DNA of 64,000 nt from Chitinophagales bacterium (GTDB lineage Bacteria > Bacteroidota > Bacteroidia > Chitinophagales > UBA10324). The position numbers were made by a program, and so were the translations under genes. The DNA is taken from positions 447,252-511,251 of the forward strand of contig JAIBAY010000002.1 of assembly GCA_019694975.1 (NCBI GenBank), read 5' to 3'. This document shows, piece after piece, positions 25,336-33,330 of the stretch. Numbering within the stretch: position 1 is the stretch's first letter; each line of letters begins with the position of its first letter. Below the pieces are notes generated by a model that was not told the origin of the DNA, did no database searches, and was given only the letters and a program-made list of their open reading frames with translations.

Positions 25336-26463
25336 CTATGAAAGAGGTTTTTGATGCTGCTTCACCCAGTCAATAAAAAGATTATAACCCAGCGTCAGGA
25401 TAATAGCTCCGGTAAACAAGCCTATAAATCCGGATTGAATGAATCCTCCTATAGCTCCGAGAAAAACAATGAGCATGGGCACCGGTGCTCCTTTCCCGAG
25501 CAGGATAGGCTTCAAAATATTATCTACTGTACCTACAAGCACCATCCATACTGTAAGCATAATAGCTGTTGATGTGGGCGCTGCTGTCCAGATATAAATA
25601 ATAACTCCGGCCGAAACCGGCAACATACCCAACTGCATTACAGACAACAGAAAACAGATCATCGTCCATAGTCCGGCAAGCGGCACTCCGGCGATGTAGA
25701 TGCCGATACCCGCTAACATGGCCTGAATAAACGCCACACCCAGAATGCCGCGTGTTACATTACGGATCGTAACTGCAGCAACATTAGTCATTTCTGATCC
25801 GCTGTCTCCGGCAACGCGTTTGAAAAACATACCGGTGAAAGCGGCTGCAGCATCTGCATACGCCAGCAATACACCACTCACCACTATAGAGACTGCCAGA
25901 ATCAGCAAGCCTTTGCCGGTTGATGCTATCAGCCCGAACAACCTGATCAGAATTGCTTTTATCTGTTCCTGGTACTCGATGGCAAATCCCTGCAGGTTAT
26001 TGACAGCATTGTTCCAGATATCATACAGATACGGACCAATCAGCGGAAATCCTTTCAACTCATCACCGGGCAACGGCAACTTGAAGGTGCCTGCTTTCAA
26101 CTGATCAGCTAATCCTTTGAGCTCTGATCCCGAAGCAATCAGCATCCATATTGCCGGTGCAATCAGGAGCATGAGCAGAATAGCAGTAATTACACCGGCC
26201 GCAAGTTTCTTCTTGTTCCAGAGTCTTTTTCGCAGCGAATTGTAAACAGGATATAATGATACAGCAAGGATCACCGACCAAATTGCAATGGTGATGAATG
26301 GTTGCAGGATGCTATAAGACCAGTAAACCAGTAACCCAAGCGCAAAAAGCCTGATCAATAAATCAACTATTTCATCAATCGTTCGGTTTGCGGTAATACC
26401 TTTATTCACTGTATTCCAGATATTCGTGCCGTCTTCCGGCTTTTTTTCCATTTTATCTTCCAT
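25336..26463 (-). CDS. AI-2E family (PerM/UPF0118) membrane transporter
   Basis: 375 residues with about eight membrane segments. The pattern of the family is seen: two helices after a short cytoplasmic N-terminus (LLIRLFALGLLVYWSYSILQ, ITIAIWSVILAVSLYP), a helical periplasmic insertion (~100-190), and the C-terminal block with GVAFIQAMLAGIGIYIAGVP, GTVDNILKPILLGKGAPVP, LIVFLGAIGGFIQSGFIGLF and TGAIILTLGYNLF. Some relatives export autoinducer-2 or exchange Na+/H+; most have unknown substrates. The gene stands alone. The ATG at 26461-26463 gives a 30-residue cytoplasmic lead. Confidence 0.88.
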   Translation of the reverse strand: MEDKMEKKPEDGTNIWNTVNKGITANRTIDEIVDLLIRLFALGLLVYWSYSILQPFITIAIWSVILAVSLYPVYNSLRKRLWNKKKLAAGVITAILLMLLIAPAIWMLIASGSELKGLADQLKAGTFKLPLPGDELKGFPLIGPYLYDIWNNAVNNLQGFAIEYQEQIKAILIRLFGLIASTGKGLLILAVSIVVSGVLLAYADAAAAFTGMFFKRVAGDSGSEMTNVAAVTIRNVTRGILGVAFIQAMLAGIGIYIAGVPLAGLWTMICFLLSVMQLGMLPVSAGVIIYIWTAAPTSTAIMLTVWMVLVGTVDNILKPILLGKGAPVPMLIVFLGAIGGFIQSGFIGLFTGAIILTLGYNLFIDWVKQHQKPLS

Positions 26464-26755
26464 GATAGATATGATTTATTGTATCCATTGAGTGGTACGG
26501 GAAAGTTAAGCATCTTTATTTGAGAAAAGGCAGGATATCAATCAATAGGCCTATAGTTGCTCTGAGGCATTCAGTCATCAAATGTTATTTCCAAAGTCAT
26601 TATTGCATTACCCGTATAATGCTGCAGGAGATTAAGTTCATCTTGCAGATTTTGGTTTCGTGATTTCATTAATTCGAAAAAAAGCCATTCAGGTAAAAAA
26701 ACTATTCATAAGATTTCAACTTCGCCTGAAGACACCAATTATAATGTGTAATATG
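26464..26755. other. Intergenic region between divergent genes
   Basis: AT-rich spacer separating the AI-2E transporter (minus) from the secreted protein (plus). Apart from the -7 box at its right end (26756..26763) I see no gene, repeat or terminator. Confidence 0.5.
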
Positions 26756-26763
26756 TATGTTTG
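26756..26763 (+). promoter_or_regulatory. -7 box TATGTTTG
   Basis: TATGTTTG matches TAnnTTTG 23 bases before the ATG at 26787. It overlaps an earlier in-frame ATG (26757), which therefore is unlikely to be the start. No clear -33 element was found. Confidence 0.4.
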
Positions 26764-26786
26764 ATCCGGAAAAACATCAGCCGTCA

Positions 26787-27725
26787 ATGAAAAAAATATT
26801 TTGGTCTCTTTTCCTTCTCTGCCTTTCTGCATACAATTACCAGGCAGCAGCACAACTTGTCAGCAAAAGTTATTCGACTGCAATCATGAAAGCCTTCCAG
26901 AACGGACAAACCTATGCTGTGCTGACTGCTGATGCTTCATTCAATACCTGGTTTCAGACCACATTGGAAAAACAGTGGACCGTGAGTCCAATACAATATA
27001 TTACCGCCGCACAACTTGATACCGCTGTCATCAACGACAGAAATTTTTTCCTTTATCCCGTCGCCAAGGATGAAAAAACCGCCGCGATCCGGTTGCTTAC
27101 TACGGATGATCTTACGAAGAAAAGAGAATTCTTCTTTGTGCTTTCACAAGGTGGTTATAAGCAGGCAAAGCTGCTTTTTGCAGCGGGTACAGGTGGCTCA
27201 AAGGTGCTGGGCTCATTCCGCTACGGGCCCGACCGTGCCGAACTTACTGCGGGTATGATTGATAATGAGATTATGCTGTCATTGCTTAACCAATCGCTTA
27301 AGACGGTCATTGATTATAAGATCAAAAGCATGGTTAAAGATTCAGTTAAATGGACCCTAAGTGATGAGAATGACAGGCAGATCAGTGAAAAGATTTTATT
27401 GATCAGCCGTGCCTGCACCGATGGAACGATTGCCCTGGATGACAAGCCTCTGATCAGTGACAAAGTGCTGTCAGATTATGTTTATGAGTACCTGGTGGTG
27501 TCAAAAGATTCCATTCAAACATTGTTTGATGAATCTTCAGGTGAATATTGCTACCTCATGCTCTACTACCCCACCGCACATTTTAAAACACTGGAAGACT
27601 GCGGAGATATCATTGTGTATGATCCGTTCCTGAAGAAAGTGCTTTACTATGAAGATAACCTTGATGGGCCCTGGATGGAAAAGTGGAAACTTAAACAATT
27701 GATGAGCGCGGTGAAATCAAAATGA
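26787..27725 (+). CDS. Secreted protein of unknown family
   Basis: 312 residues from the ATG at 26787, chosen because the signal peptide begins there (MKKIFWSLFLLCLSAYNYQA then AAQL). No domain is recognised. The chain is mixed alpha/beta: a hydrophilic N-terminal part (KAFQNGQTYAVLTADASFN), a central beta part (TKKREFFFVLSQGGYKQAKL) and an acidic C-terminus (DGPWMEKWKLKQLM). There are only three cysteines, near residues 200-280. It lacks a T9SS C-terminal domain and a lipobox, so it is probably periplasmic. It converges with the HI0933-like flavoprotein gene, with stop codons five bases apart. Confidence 0.65.
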   Translation: MKKIFWSLFLLCLSAYNYQAAAQLVSKSYSTAIMKAFQNGQTYAVLTADASFNTWFQTTLEKQWTVSPIQYITAAQLDTAVINDRNFFLYPVAKDEKTAAIRLLTTDDLTKKREFFFVLSQGGYKQAKLLFAAGTGGSKVLGSFRYGPDRAELTAGMIDNEIMLSLLNQSLKTVIDYKIKSMVKDSVKWTLSDENDRQISEKILLISRACTDGTIALDDKPLISDKVLSDYVYEYLVVSKDSIQTLFDESSGEYCYLMLYYPTAHFKTLEDCGDIIVYDPFLKKVLYYEDNLDGPWMEKWKLKQLMSAVKSK

Positions 27726-27729
27726 TTGA

Positions 27730-28959
27730 TTAGCCGTTGGCCGCAATATGTGCTGCAGCTATGAATCCTGAAGTCCATGCATGCTGAAAATTATATCCGC
27801 CTGTAATACCATCCACATCCATAATCTCTCCTCCGAAATACAGCCCTTTGTATCGCCTGCTCATCATTGAGTTTACATCTATCTCCTCCAGTGCAATGCC
27901 GCCTGCACTTACAAACTCTTCCTTAAAAGTGGTTTTGCCATTGGCTGTCATCTCATAGGCCGTGCAATTTACGGCAAGCCGGTTCATCATTACGGTTGAC
28001 ACATCCGCCCAGCGGCAGTTGTCATCAATGCCTGATTCATGCAGCAGGAATTCCCATAACCTTGCGGCCATGCCGGTAAAGTTTCCATTGCTGACTTTTT
28101 TGGCGGGGGCAATGAACCGTTGCTCCCTTATTTTTTCAGCCAGGCTTTGTGCGTTATAGGTTGCAGACCAGTTCACAATGAGCTTAAGCCGGTAACCGGC
28201 ATCTGCCAGTTCCCTGGCAAAGAAAGAAGACAACCTCAAAACAGCCGGACCACTTAACCCCCAGTGTGTAATAAGAATGGGACCCGATGAATTTTTTTTG
28301 CAGCCAGCAATTTTAATGCTGGCATTGGTCGCCGTGATACCCATGAGTTTATTTAAAGCATGTCCTGAAAAATTTAAGGTAAATAGCGCGGGTACCGGGT
28401 CTTCCAGTTTGAGTTTCAGGTTGCTGAGCCATTCAAAATGCGCTGCCTGCGAAAAACCGCCGCACGCTATCATTACAAAATCAGCAAACTGCCGGTTGCC
28501 CGAGCTTTGATACACATGAAATCCTTGTTCAAGCGGTTCAATTTTTACCACCGCAAAATGCAGATGAAGTTCTATATTATACCGGTGCATTTCCTGCAAC
28601 AGGCAATCAATTATCGCTTGCGAGGTATTCGCTTCCGGAAACATTCTTCCATCAGCTTCCGTTTTCAGCGGAACACCCCGGCTTTGAAACCAGTCAATGG
28701 TATCAGTTGTAAAAAACCTGTGAAAAGCCTTTCTCAGGAAACGCCCGCCTCTCGGATAACAATTTGCCATTTCCTGCCGGTCGAAACAGGCATGCGTTAC
28801 ATTGCACCTGCTACCACCGCTTATCTTCACCTTACGCAGCACCTGCCCAGCCTTCTCTACCAGCATGACCTTGAGCACAGGATTCAGCCGTGCTGCATTC
28901 ACAGCACAAAAGAAACCGGCTGCACCGGCACCAATGACCAACAAGGTTTTTTTAGACAT
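27730..28959 (-). CDS. HI0933/BaiN-type FAD-dependent oxidoreductase
   Basis: 409 residues, a flavoprotein of the HI0933 family (aminoacetone oxidase-like, BaiN-like). The N-terminal dinucleotide-binding motif is VIGAGAAGFFCAVNAARL; further family marks are GGSRCNVTHACF, the C-terminal AGGIALEEIDVNSMMSR, and GLYFGGEIMDVDGITGGYNFQ followed by HAWTSGFIAA, which closes the FAD site. Reaction partners are not known for most members; BaiN of gut Clostridia acts in bile-acid 7-dehydroxylation, and that function should not be transferred here. Cytoplasmic, single gene, ATG at 28957-28959. Confidence 0.9.
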   Translation of the reverse strand: MSKKTLLVIGAGAAGFFCAVNAARLNPVLKVMLVEKAGQVLRKVKISGGSRCNVTHACFDRQEMANCYPRGGRFLRKAFHRFFTTDTIDWFQSRGVPLKTEADGRMFPEANTSQAIIDCLLQEMHRYNIELHLHFAVVKIEPLEQGFHVYQSSGNRQFADFVMIACGGFSQAAHFEWLSNLKLKLEDPVPALFTLNFSGHALNKLMGITATNASIKIAGCKKNSSGPILITHWGLSGPAVLRLSSFFARELADAGYRLKLIVNWSATYNAQSLAEKIREQRFIAPAKKVSNGNFTGMAARLWEFLLHESGIDDNCRWADVSTVMMNRLAVNCTAYEMTANGKTTFKEEFVSAGGIALEEIDVNSMMSRRYKGLYFGGEIMDVDGITGGYNFQHAWTSGFIAAAHIAANG

Positions 28960-29228
28960 GAATAACGCACATCGATTTTGTCAGTTAGTGTGGTACGGAT
29001 GCAGCATAATAAAAGGATGATTTGGTGATCAAGCTACAGACGATAAAATTCCATACAACAGTCACAGGAAATATGATGGGCAAGGCTCCTGTTTTGCTCA
29101 TAGTGGTTTTCGCTTAATAGTTTCTCATGAAAAACCAGGCATGTACATCAATTAACCTCATTCCCCTGTCTGCGTTTAAACTTCAAAGGAAGCATATTTT
29201 GTGCAGTTCAAAGGGCTCCCAATAAAAA
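28960..29228. other. Intergenic region, nothing recognised
   Basis: Upstream of the flavoprotein gene and downstream of the terminator at 29229..29270. No open frame with protein-like composition and no TAnnTTTG box was found. Confidence 0.5.
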
Positions 29229-29270
29229 ACACTTTGATTCACCGATTGAAGTATCTGTGAATCAAAGTGT
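29221..29270 (-). terminator. Intrinsic terminator, minus strand
   Basis: Perfect 14-base arms ACACTTTGATTCAC (29229-29242) and GTGAATCAAAGTGT (29257-29270) with a 14-base loop. On the minus strand the hairpin is followed by TTTTTTATT. It lies 121 bases after the stop of the 70-residue protein gene and is its likely terminator. Confidence 0.85.
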
Positions 29271-29390
29271 ATTGAATAAAGTAACCCTGCTATACGGAGG
29301 AAAAATGATCCGGCAATTAACTTGTCAGATGGAATGATTGATCACGCCCGCAGATCTTGCCCTTCCGCTGAAATTATACGATTAGCGGTG

Positions 29391-29603
29391 TTATTTGCCG
29401 TTGACCCAGGTTTCATTCTTGTACTCACCCAGAATAGTCACTTCCTTATTCTTTGCATACTCCCGGGCCGAATTTTCCATTGCCTCCCTGCTTTCATTCC
29501 TGATCTTCACGCCTTTAATTTTGGATCCCTTATTCGCTACTTCAATATAGAATCCATCCATCATTTTTGCCGGTCTGGTGGCCGGACGTCCGAAGTTTCC
29601 CAT
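29391..29603 (-). CDS. Small conserved-looking basic protein, 70 residues
   Basis: The ATG at 29601-29603 starts MGNFGRPATRPAKMMDGFYI; the frame extends further upstream without a plausible start. The chain is hydrophilic with many Lys/Arg and Glu residues: EVANKGSKIKGVKIRNESRE, NSAREYAKNKEVTILGEYKN, ending WVNGK. No family is recalled, no membrane segment, no Cys or His metal pattern. It resembles small cytoplasmic proteins annotated only as hypothetical in Bacteroidota. A dedicated terminator at 29221..29270 and isolation from other genes argue that it is expressed as a single unit. Confidence 0.7.
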   Translation of the reverse strand: MGNFGRPATRPAKMMDGFYIEVANKGSKIKGVKIRNESREAMENSAREYAKNKEVTILGEYKNETWVNGK

Positions 29604-29871
29604 TATGATTTGTTTTAAAGAATTAAAAAAATTTCGCGCAAGATATAAAATCTGCGGCAACGAAGCTGAATTTTTCGATAAACCATTGATTTTAAATGAC
29701 ATAACCGGTACCAACGCATATGTTTCTATACGTTGAAGCAACTTTAATATGACTGCTAAGCGGATATAAGCCACAGTTGCAGAACAGCATTCAAATAAAA
29801 TGTCAGGAGGAAACGGTTGGGATATCACAACGACTCCTTAAAAAAATGAACACTCAGTTTCATCCAAATAA
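29604..29871. other. Intergenic region upstream of the 70-residue gene
   Basis: Spacer between the small gene and the gdhA terminator. The AT-rich stretch before 29603 must hold the promoter, but no exact TAnnTTTG box is visible on the minus strand. Confidence 0.4.
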
Positions 29872-29898
29872 AAAGCCGGCCATTGTTTGACCGGCTTT
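29872..29898 (-). terminator. Intrinsic terminator of gdhA
   Basis: AAAGCCGG (29872-29879) pairs with CCGGCTTT (29891-29898). Read on the minus strand the hairpin comes 20 bases after the gdhA stop and is followed by TTTATTT. A typical GC-rich stem with T tract. Confidence 0.85.
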
Positions 29899-29918
29899 CA
29901 TGCTTATCACCAAATAGT

Positions 29919-31361
29919 TTAAGGCCAGATACCGAGTGTGGTATATGAAGATGCCACCCTGTCAATTGCATACACAAATGCTGCAGTGCGCATATCCTTT
30001 ATCCGCTTATCCTGCTTCCAGGTTTTACGGATATTCTGGTATGAACTGATCATGGTATCTTCCAAACCGCTGTTAACCAGGTCTACTTCTTCTGCGCCGT
30101 GTTCGAGTAATTGTTTGGCGCCTGCATTTAATTTTTGCCCGGTTACGGTTTCAATCTGATCCATAAAGACCTTATTGGTGTTTTCACTGAAACGTTTATC
30201 CATACGGCCAAAATGTACGTGCGAGAGGTTCTTCAGCCATTCGAAATAAGACACAGTAACACCGCCGGCATTTAAAAACATATCAGGAACGATCAATGCA
30301 CCTTTCTTAAGCAGAATCTCTTCCCCGCCGGGCGTACACGGTCCATTCGCGCCTTCAGCAATAATCTTTGCCTTAATGCGAGGTGCATTTTCATCGGTTA
30401 TAACACTCTCCAGTGCAGCGGGAATCAGAATATCGCAATCTACTTCAAGTGCCACTCCCGGATTCTTCACAATTTTTGCTTTGGGATAGGCAAGCAGGTT
30501 TCCTTTTTCAGCTTTCCACTTCATGATATCATCAAGATCCATACCCTTAGGGTTAAGAAGGGCGCAATCTATTTCCGACACCGCTACAAGTATGGCGCCT
30601 GCTTCCACAAAAAATTTAGCGGAGTGGTAACCAACATTTCCTAATCCCTGCACCGAGATTCTCTTTCCTTCAATGCCGGTAGTGAGACCAAGCTTCTTCA
30701 TGTCTTCCGCCACGGCACAAGCTTCCCGAATGCCAAAATAAACTCCGCGGCCTGTAGCTTCTTTCCTGCCGTGAACCCCGCCATTCATAATGGGCTTGCC
30801 GGTAACACAGCCATATGCATTAATCTCGCCAGGATGAAAGGCGACATAGGTATCGACAATCCATGACATTTCGCGTTCGCCTGTACCATAGTCCGGAGCG
30901 GGAACATCAATGCCGGGGCCAATAAAGTTCTTCTTGATCAATTCAGTGGTGTAGCGCCTTGTGATACGTTCAATTGTATCATCGCTGTATTTCTTTTTGT
31001 CAATGCGGATACCACCTTTGGCTCCTCCAAATGGCACATCCACGATAGAACATTTATACGTCATGAGTGCTGCCAATGCCATCACCTCATCCTGGTTCAC
31101 ATCAGGACTGTAGCGTATGCCTCCTTTGCAGGGCACCCTGTGCTGTGAGTGCTGCACGCGGTAGGCCTCGATCACCTCCACGCTTTTCTTCCCGGTTTTT
31201 TTATCTTCTACAACTACGGGAAAACGCATCTGGTAAACGCTGTTACAGGCTTTTATCTGTGCCAGCAACCCTGGCTCGTAGTTTAAAAAGTTTGCCGCTT
31301 TGTCGAAGTAACGCTCTACATTCTGAAAAAAGCTGTGGCCATTTTGTGTTTCTTTCTTCAT
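29919..31361 (-). CDS. gdhA: Glutamate dehydrogenase (Glu/Leu/Phe/Val family)
   Basis: 480 residues; interconverts glutamate and 2-oxoglutarate plus ammonium. Signature parts: [20 protein letters not shown] with the substrate Lys at 79, [20 protein letters not shown] with Lys 103 and the catalytic Lys 115, and [19 protein letters not shown]; the dinucleotide fold shows [16 protein letters not shown]. The length is somewhat greater than the ~420 residues of many bacterial enzymes because of N- and C-terminal additions. Coenzyme preference is not clear from the sequence. Its ATG overlaps the TGA of the CcmD-like gene (ATGA at 31358..31361), so it is probably the last gene of the ccm transcript. 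Confidence 0.93.
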   Translation of the reverse strand: MKKETQNGHSFFQNVERYFDKAANFLNYEPGLLAQIKACNSVYQMRFPVVVEDKKTGKKSVEVIEAYRVQHSQHRVPCKGGIRYSPDVNQDEVMALAALMTYKCSIVDVPFGGAKGGIRIDKKKYSDDTIERITRRYTTELIKKNFIGPGIDVPAPDYGTGEREMSWIVDTYVAFHPGEINAYGCVTGKPIMNGGVHGRKEATGRGVYFGIREACAVAEDMKKLGLTTGIEGKRISVQGLGNVGYHSAKFFVEAGAILVAVSEIDCALLNPKGMDLDDIMKWKAEKGNLLAYPKAKIVKNPGVALEVDCDILIPAALESVITDENAPRIKAKIIAEGANGPCTPGGEEILLKKGALIVPDMFLNAGGVTVSYFEWLKNLSHVHFGRMDKRFSENTNKVFMDQIETVTGQKLNAGAKQLLEHGAEEVDLVNSGLEDTMISSYQNIRKTWKQDKRIKDMRTAAFVYAIDRVASSYTTLGIWP

Positions 31362-31591
31362 GGTTTGTTGTTGTCTTTAATTTTTTTTTCGAGTTGTGAA
31401 ATTTTTCTTTCCTGGAAAATCAAAAAAATTACGATGCCGGCAAATATAGTAACGAGGATGGTAATCACTACATATAATTTTCCTGACTCACGCAGGAAAT
31501 TGCCTGCATGCTCATCGAGGCTGTTGCCCTGTGCCTTCAGCAGGAAAATATTCAGAAATAGCAGGGTAAAAAAAATCAGCGCTCTTTTCAT
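31358..31591 (-). CDS. CcmD-like small membrane protein
   Basis: 77 residues. A signal-like N-terminus ([22 protein letters not shown]) is followed by a second hydrophobic helix ([20 protein letters not shown]) and a charged tail ([18 protein letters not shown]), the shape of the CcmD family of Bacteroidota that accompanies CcmB and CcmC in heme delivery for cytochrome c maturation. Identification rests on size, topology and position directly after the ccmC-like gene (12 bases). The stop codon overlaps the gdhA start. Confidence 0.8.
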   Translation of the reverse strand: MKRALIFFTLLFLNIFLLKAQGNSLDEHAGNFLRESGKLYVVITILVTIFAGIVIFLIFQERKISQLEKKIKDNNKP

Positions 31592-31603
31592 TGCCTATTT
31601 ATT

Positions 31604-32323
31604 TTAGGAACCGGGTGAATCTAAAACTTCTGCAGCAGTTGCCGTGGTGTTAAATATTTCCTTTCCGGCTGTCAGACTCATCTCCATCAGGCGTATGCGT
31701 GCAACAAGTGTCATGATCCATATGCCAAGCAAACTCCAGCCAAGCACTGCAGGATAAAACACCAGCCGCATACCTCCGTCAAGGTCATAAGCGGAAAATC
31801 CGGGGTTACCTCCGTTTCCGGGGTGGAGCGAGTCCGTCAGGCGCGGAACGATGAAGATGGCAGGAATAAAAATAGCATAGGCCATGATATTAAAAACTGC
31901 CGAAACTTTGGCACGGCGGTCAATATCATCAATTGAATTGCGTAATACAAAATAGGCCAGGTAAATGAGTAACCCCACGGCAGCACCCATGAGTTTGGGA
32001 TCATTCGTCCACCAGGCGCCCCAGGTAGTGCGGGCCCATTGCATGCCGGTCAGGATTCCAAGCACGCCCATCAGCAGGCCGATACGTGCCGCAGCGGTGG
32101 CATAAATGTCAAACACCAGGTTATTCCGTGAAAGAAACCGGATACTGTATATCATTGAAATCAACAACAAGATCGTCATGCCAAACCACATCGGCACATG
32201 GAAATAAAGATTACGGATCGATTCATGCAGAATCGGTAAAGCAGGTGAAGGCATCAGAAATCCCGCGATGATCGTATAGGTGATCAGCAATACACACAGC
32301 ACTTTCCACCAATATTGCTTCAT
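31604..32323 (-). CDS. ccmC: Cytochrome c biogenesis heme protein CcmC/CcsA
   Basis: 239 residues from the ATG at 32321-32323 (MKQYWWKVLCVLLITY); a TTG 36 bases earlier is possible. Six membrane segments and the tryptophan-rich heme motif TTWGAWWTNDPKLMGAAV (compare WGxWWxWDxRLT of CcmC) identify the heme-handling family; conserved histidines in IRNLYFHVPMWFGM and near SLHPGNGG are the candidate axial ligands. CcmC passes heme to CcmE for covalent insertion in periplasmic cytochromes c. Neighbouring ccmB (upstream) and ccmD (downstream) support the system I assignment; ccmA, ccmE and ccmF are not in this window. Confidence 0.88.
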   Translation of the reverse strand: MKQYWWKVLCVLLITYTIIAGFLMPSPALPILHESIRNLYFHVPMWFGMTILLLISMIYSIRFLSRNNLVFDIYATAAARIGLLMGVLGILTGMQWARTTWGAWWTNDPKLMGAAVGLLIYLAYFVLRNSIDDIDRRAKVSAVFNIMAYAIFIPAIFIVPRLTDSLHPGNGGNPGFSAYDLDGGMRLVFYPAVLGWSLLGIWIMTLVARIRLMEMSLTAGKEIFNTTATAAEVLDSPGS

Positions 32324-32462
32324 AAAAGCTGCTATTAAGACCGACTGTTTACAGGACAATAGTATAACCTTCTGACTGGTAAATTGCTGCCTGCAAAGAT
32401 GAACAGGAATGGGATATCGTTAAGCAAGGCAAACTGCTGCGTGAATGGAAGAGCGTTAATTT

Positions 32463-33116
32463 TCATTCGCGCCAAAGATAAGGAAATAATAAAACCGCCA
32501 TTGAAACCATTATCACGTTGAGGGAGAACAGCAAGGCAAAATCACGTACAGGGTAGTTTTCAATGTGATTCAGTAAAGCGGTTTGGGTGAGTTTAATCAG
32601 CAGCAATAGCACAGGAATAATAAACGGCAAGCTCAAGATTGCCATCAGTGCCACATTTTGATTGGCTTTTGCTGCAATGGCAGACATCATCGTAAAAGCG
32701 AGCCCGAAACTGACGCTTCCCAGCATCACCACAATGATGAAATACGGCAACTGTTCAACGGGACTTTTATTCACCAGCATATAAAGCGACATTCCCACAA
32801 TGGCAAGCAATAACATCATGCCGCTGTTATAAATAAGTTTCGACAGAATAACAGCCCGAGGATGAGCGATGGAATAATAATACAGCATACGCCCTTTGTT
32901 TTCCTGCATAAAACTCTTGGCCACCGCATTCACTGCCGTGAACAGTAAGATGATCCAGAATAAGGTAACCCATACAACGGGATCCATTTCAATAAAACTG
33001 ATATACACCAGGAAAATCGTTGCAGCGAGGTAAAGCATTATTCCGCTGAATGCGTAGCGCTGCCGCCATTCCAGCTGAATGTCCTTTCGGATAAGTGCTT
33101 TTGTTTCCTGCCACAT
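32463..33116 (-). CDS. ccmB: Heme exporter protein CcmB
   Basis: 217 residues, six hydrophobic segments, membrane subunit of the CcmAB ABC transporter of cytochrome c maturation, which powers release of holo-CcmE. Features: ALIRKDIQLEWRQRYAFSGI at the start as in CcmB, FWIILLFTAVNAVAKSFMQE, MLGSVSFGLAFTMMSAIAAK and ILSLPFIIPVLLLLIKLTQT. First gene of the probable ccmB-ccmC-ccmD-gdhA transcript, with a 139-base gap before ccmC. A TAnnTTCG-type box (one base off consensus) lies at 33122..33129, practically at the start codon. Confidence 0.88.
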   Translation of the reverse strand: MWQETKALIRKDIQLEWRQRYAFSGIMLYLAATIFLVYISFIEMDPVVWVTLFWIILLFTAVNAVAKSFMQENKGRMLYYYSIAHPRAVILSKLIYNSGMMLLLAIVGMSLYMLVNKSPVEQLPYFIIVVMLGSVSFGLAFTMMSAIAAKANQNVALMAILSLPFIIPVLLLLIKLTQTALLNHIENYPVRDFALLFSLNVIMVSMAVLLFPYLWRE

Positions 33117-33330
33117 TGCTGCGAAATTAAGCAGAAGTTTTTATGCAGATTCATACTTACCTGCATTCTGCTGCTGGCGGCCTTCGTCTATTCATTGATT
33201 GTTTTGTGAAGGTCATTCTTTTTCACAACGTGTTCAACCTGTTATCCTAAACAAACAGTAATCCATCACATCCTCATAAAAACCAACGATTATCATTCAT
33301 TTTCAACTTTTCATTCTTTATTTTTCCCCC

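Noticed and set aside
28438-28965. 175-codon frame opposite the HI0933-like flavoprotein gene
   Set aside because: Antisense to conserved FAD-binding sequence; no domain.
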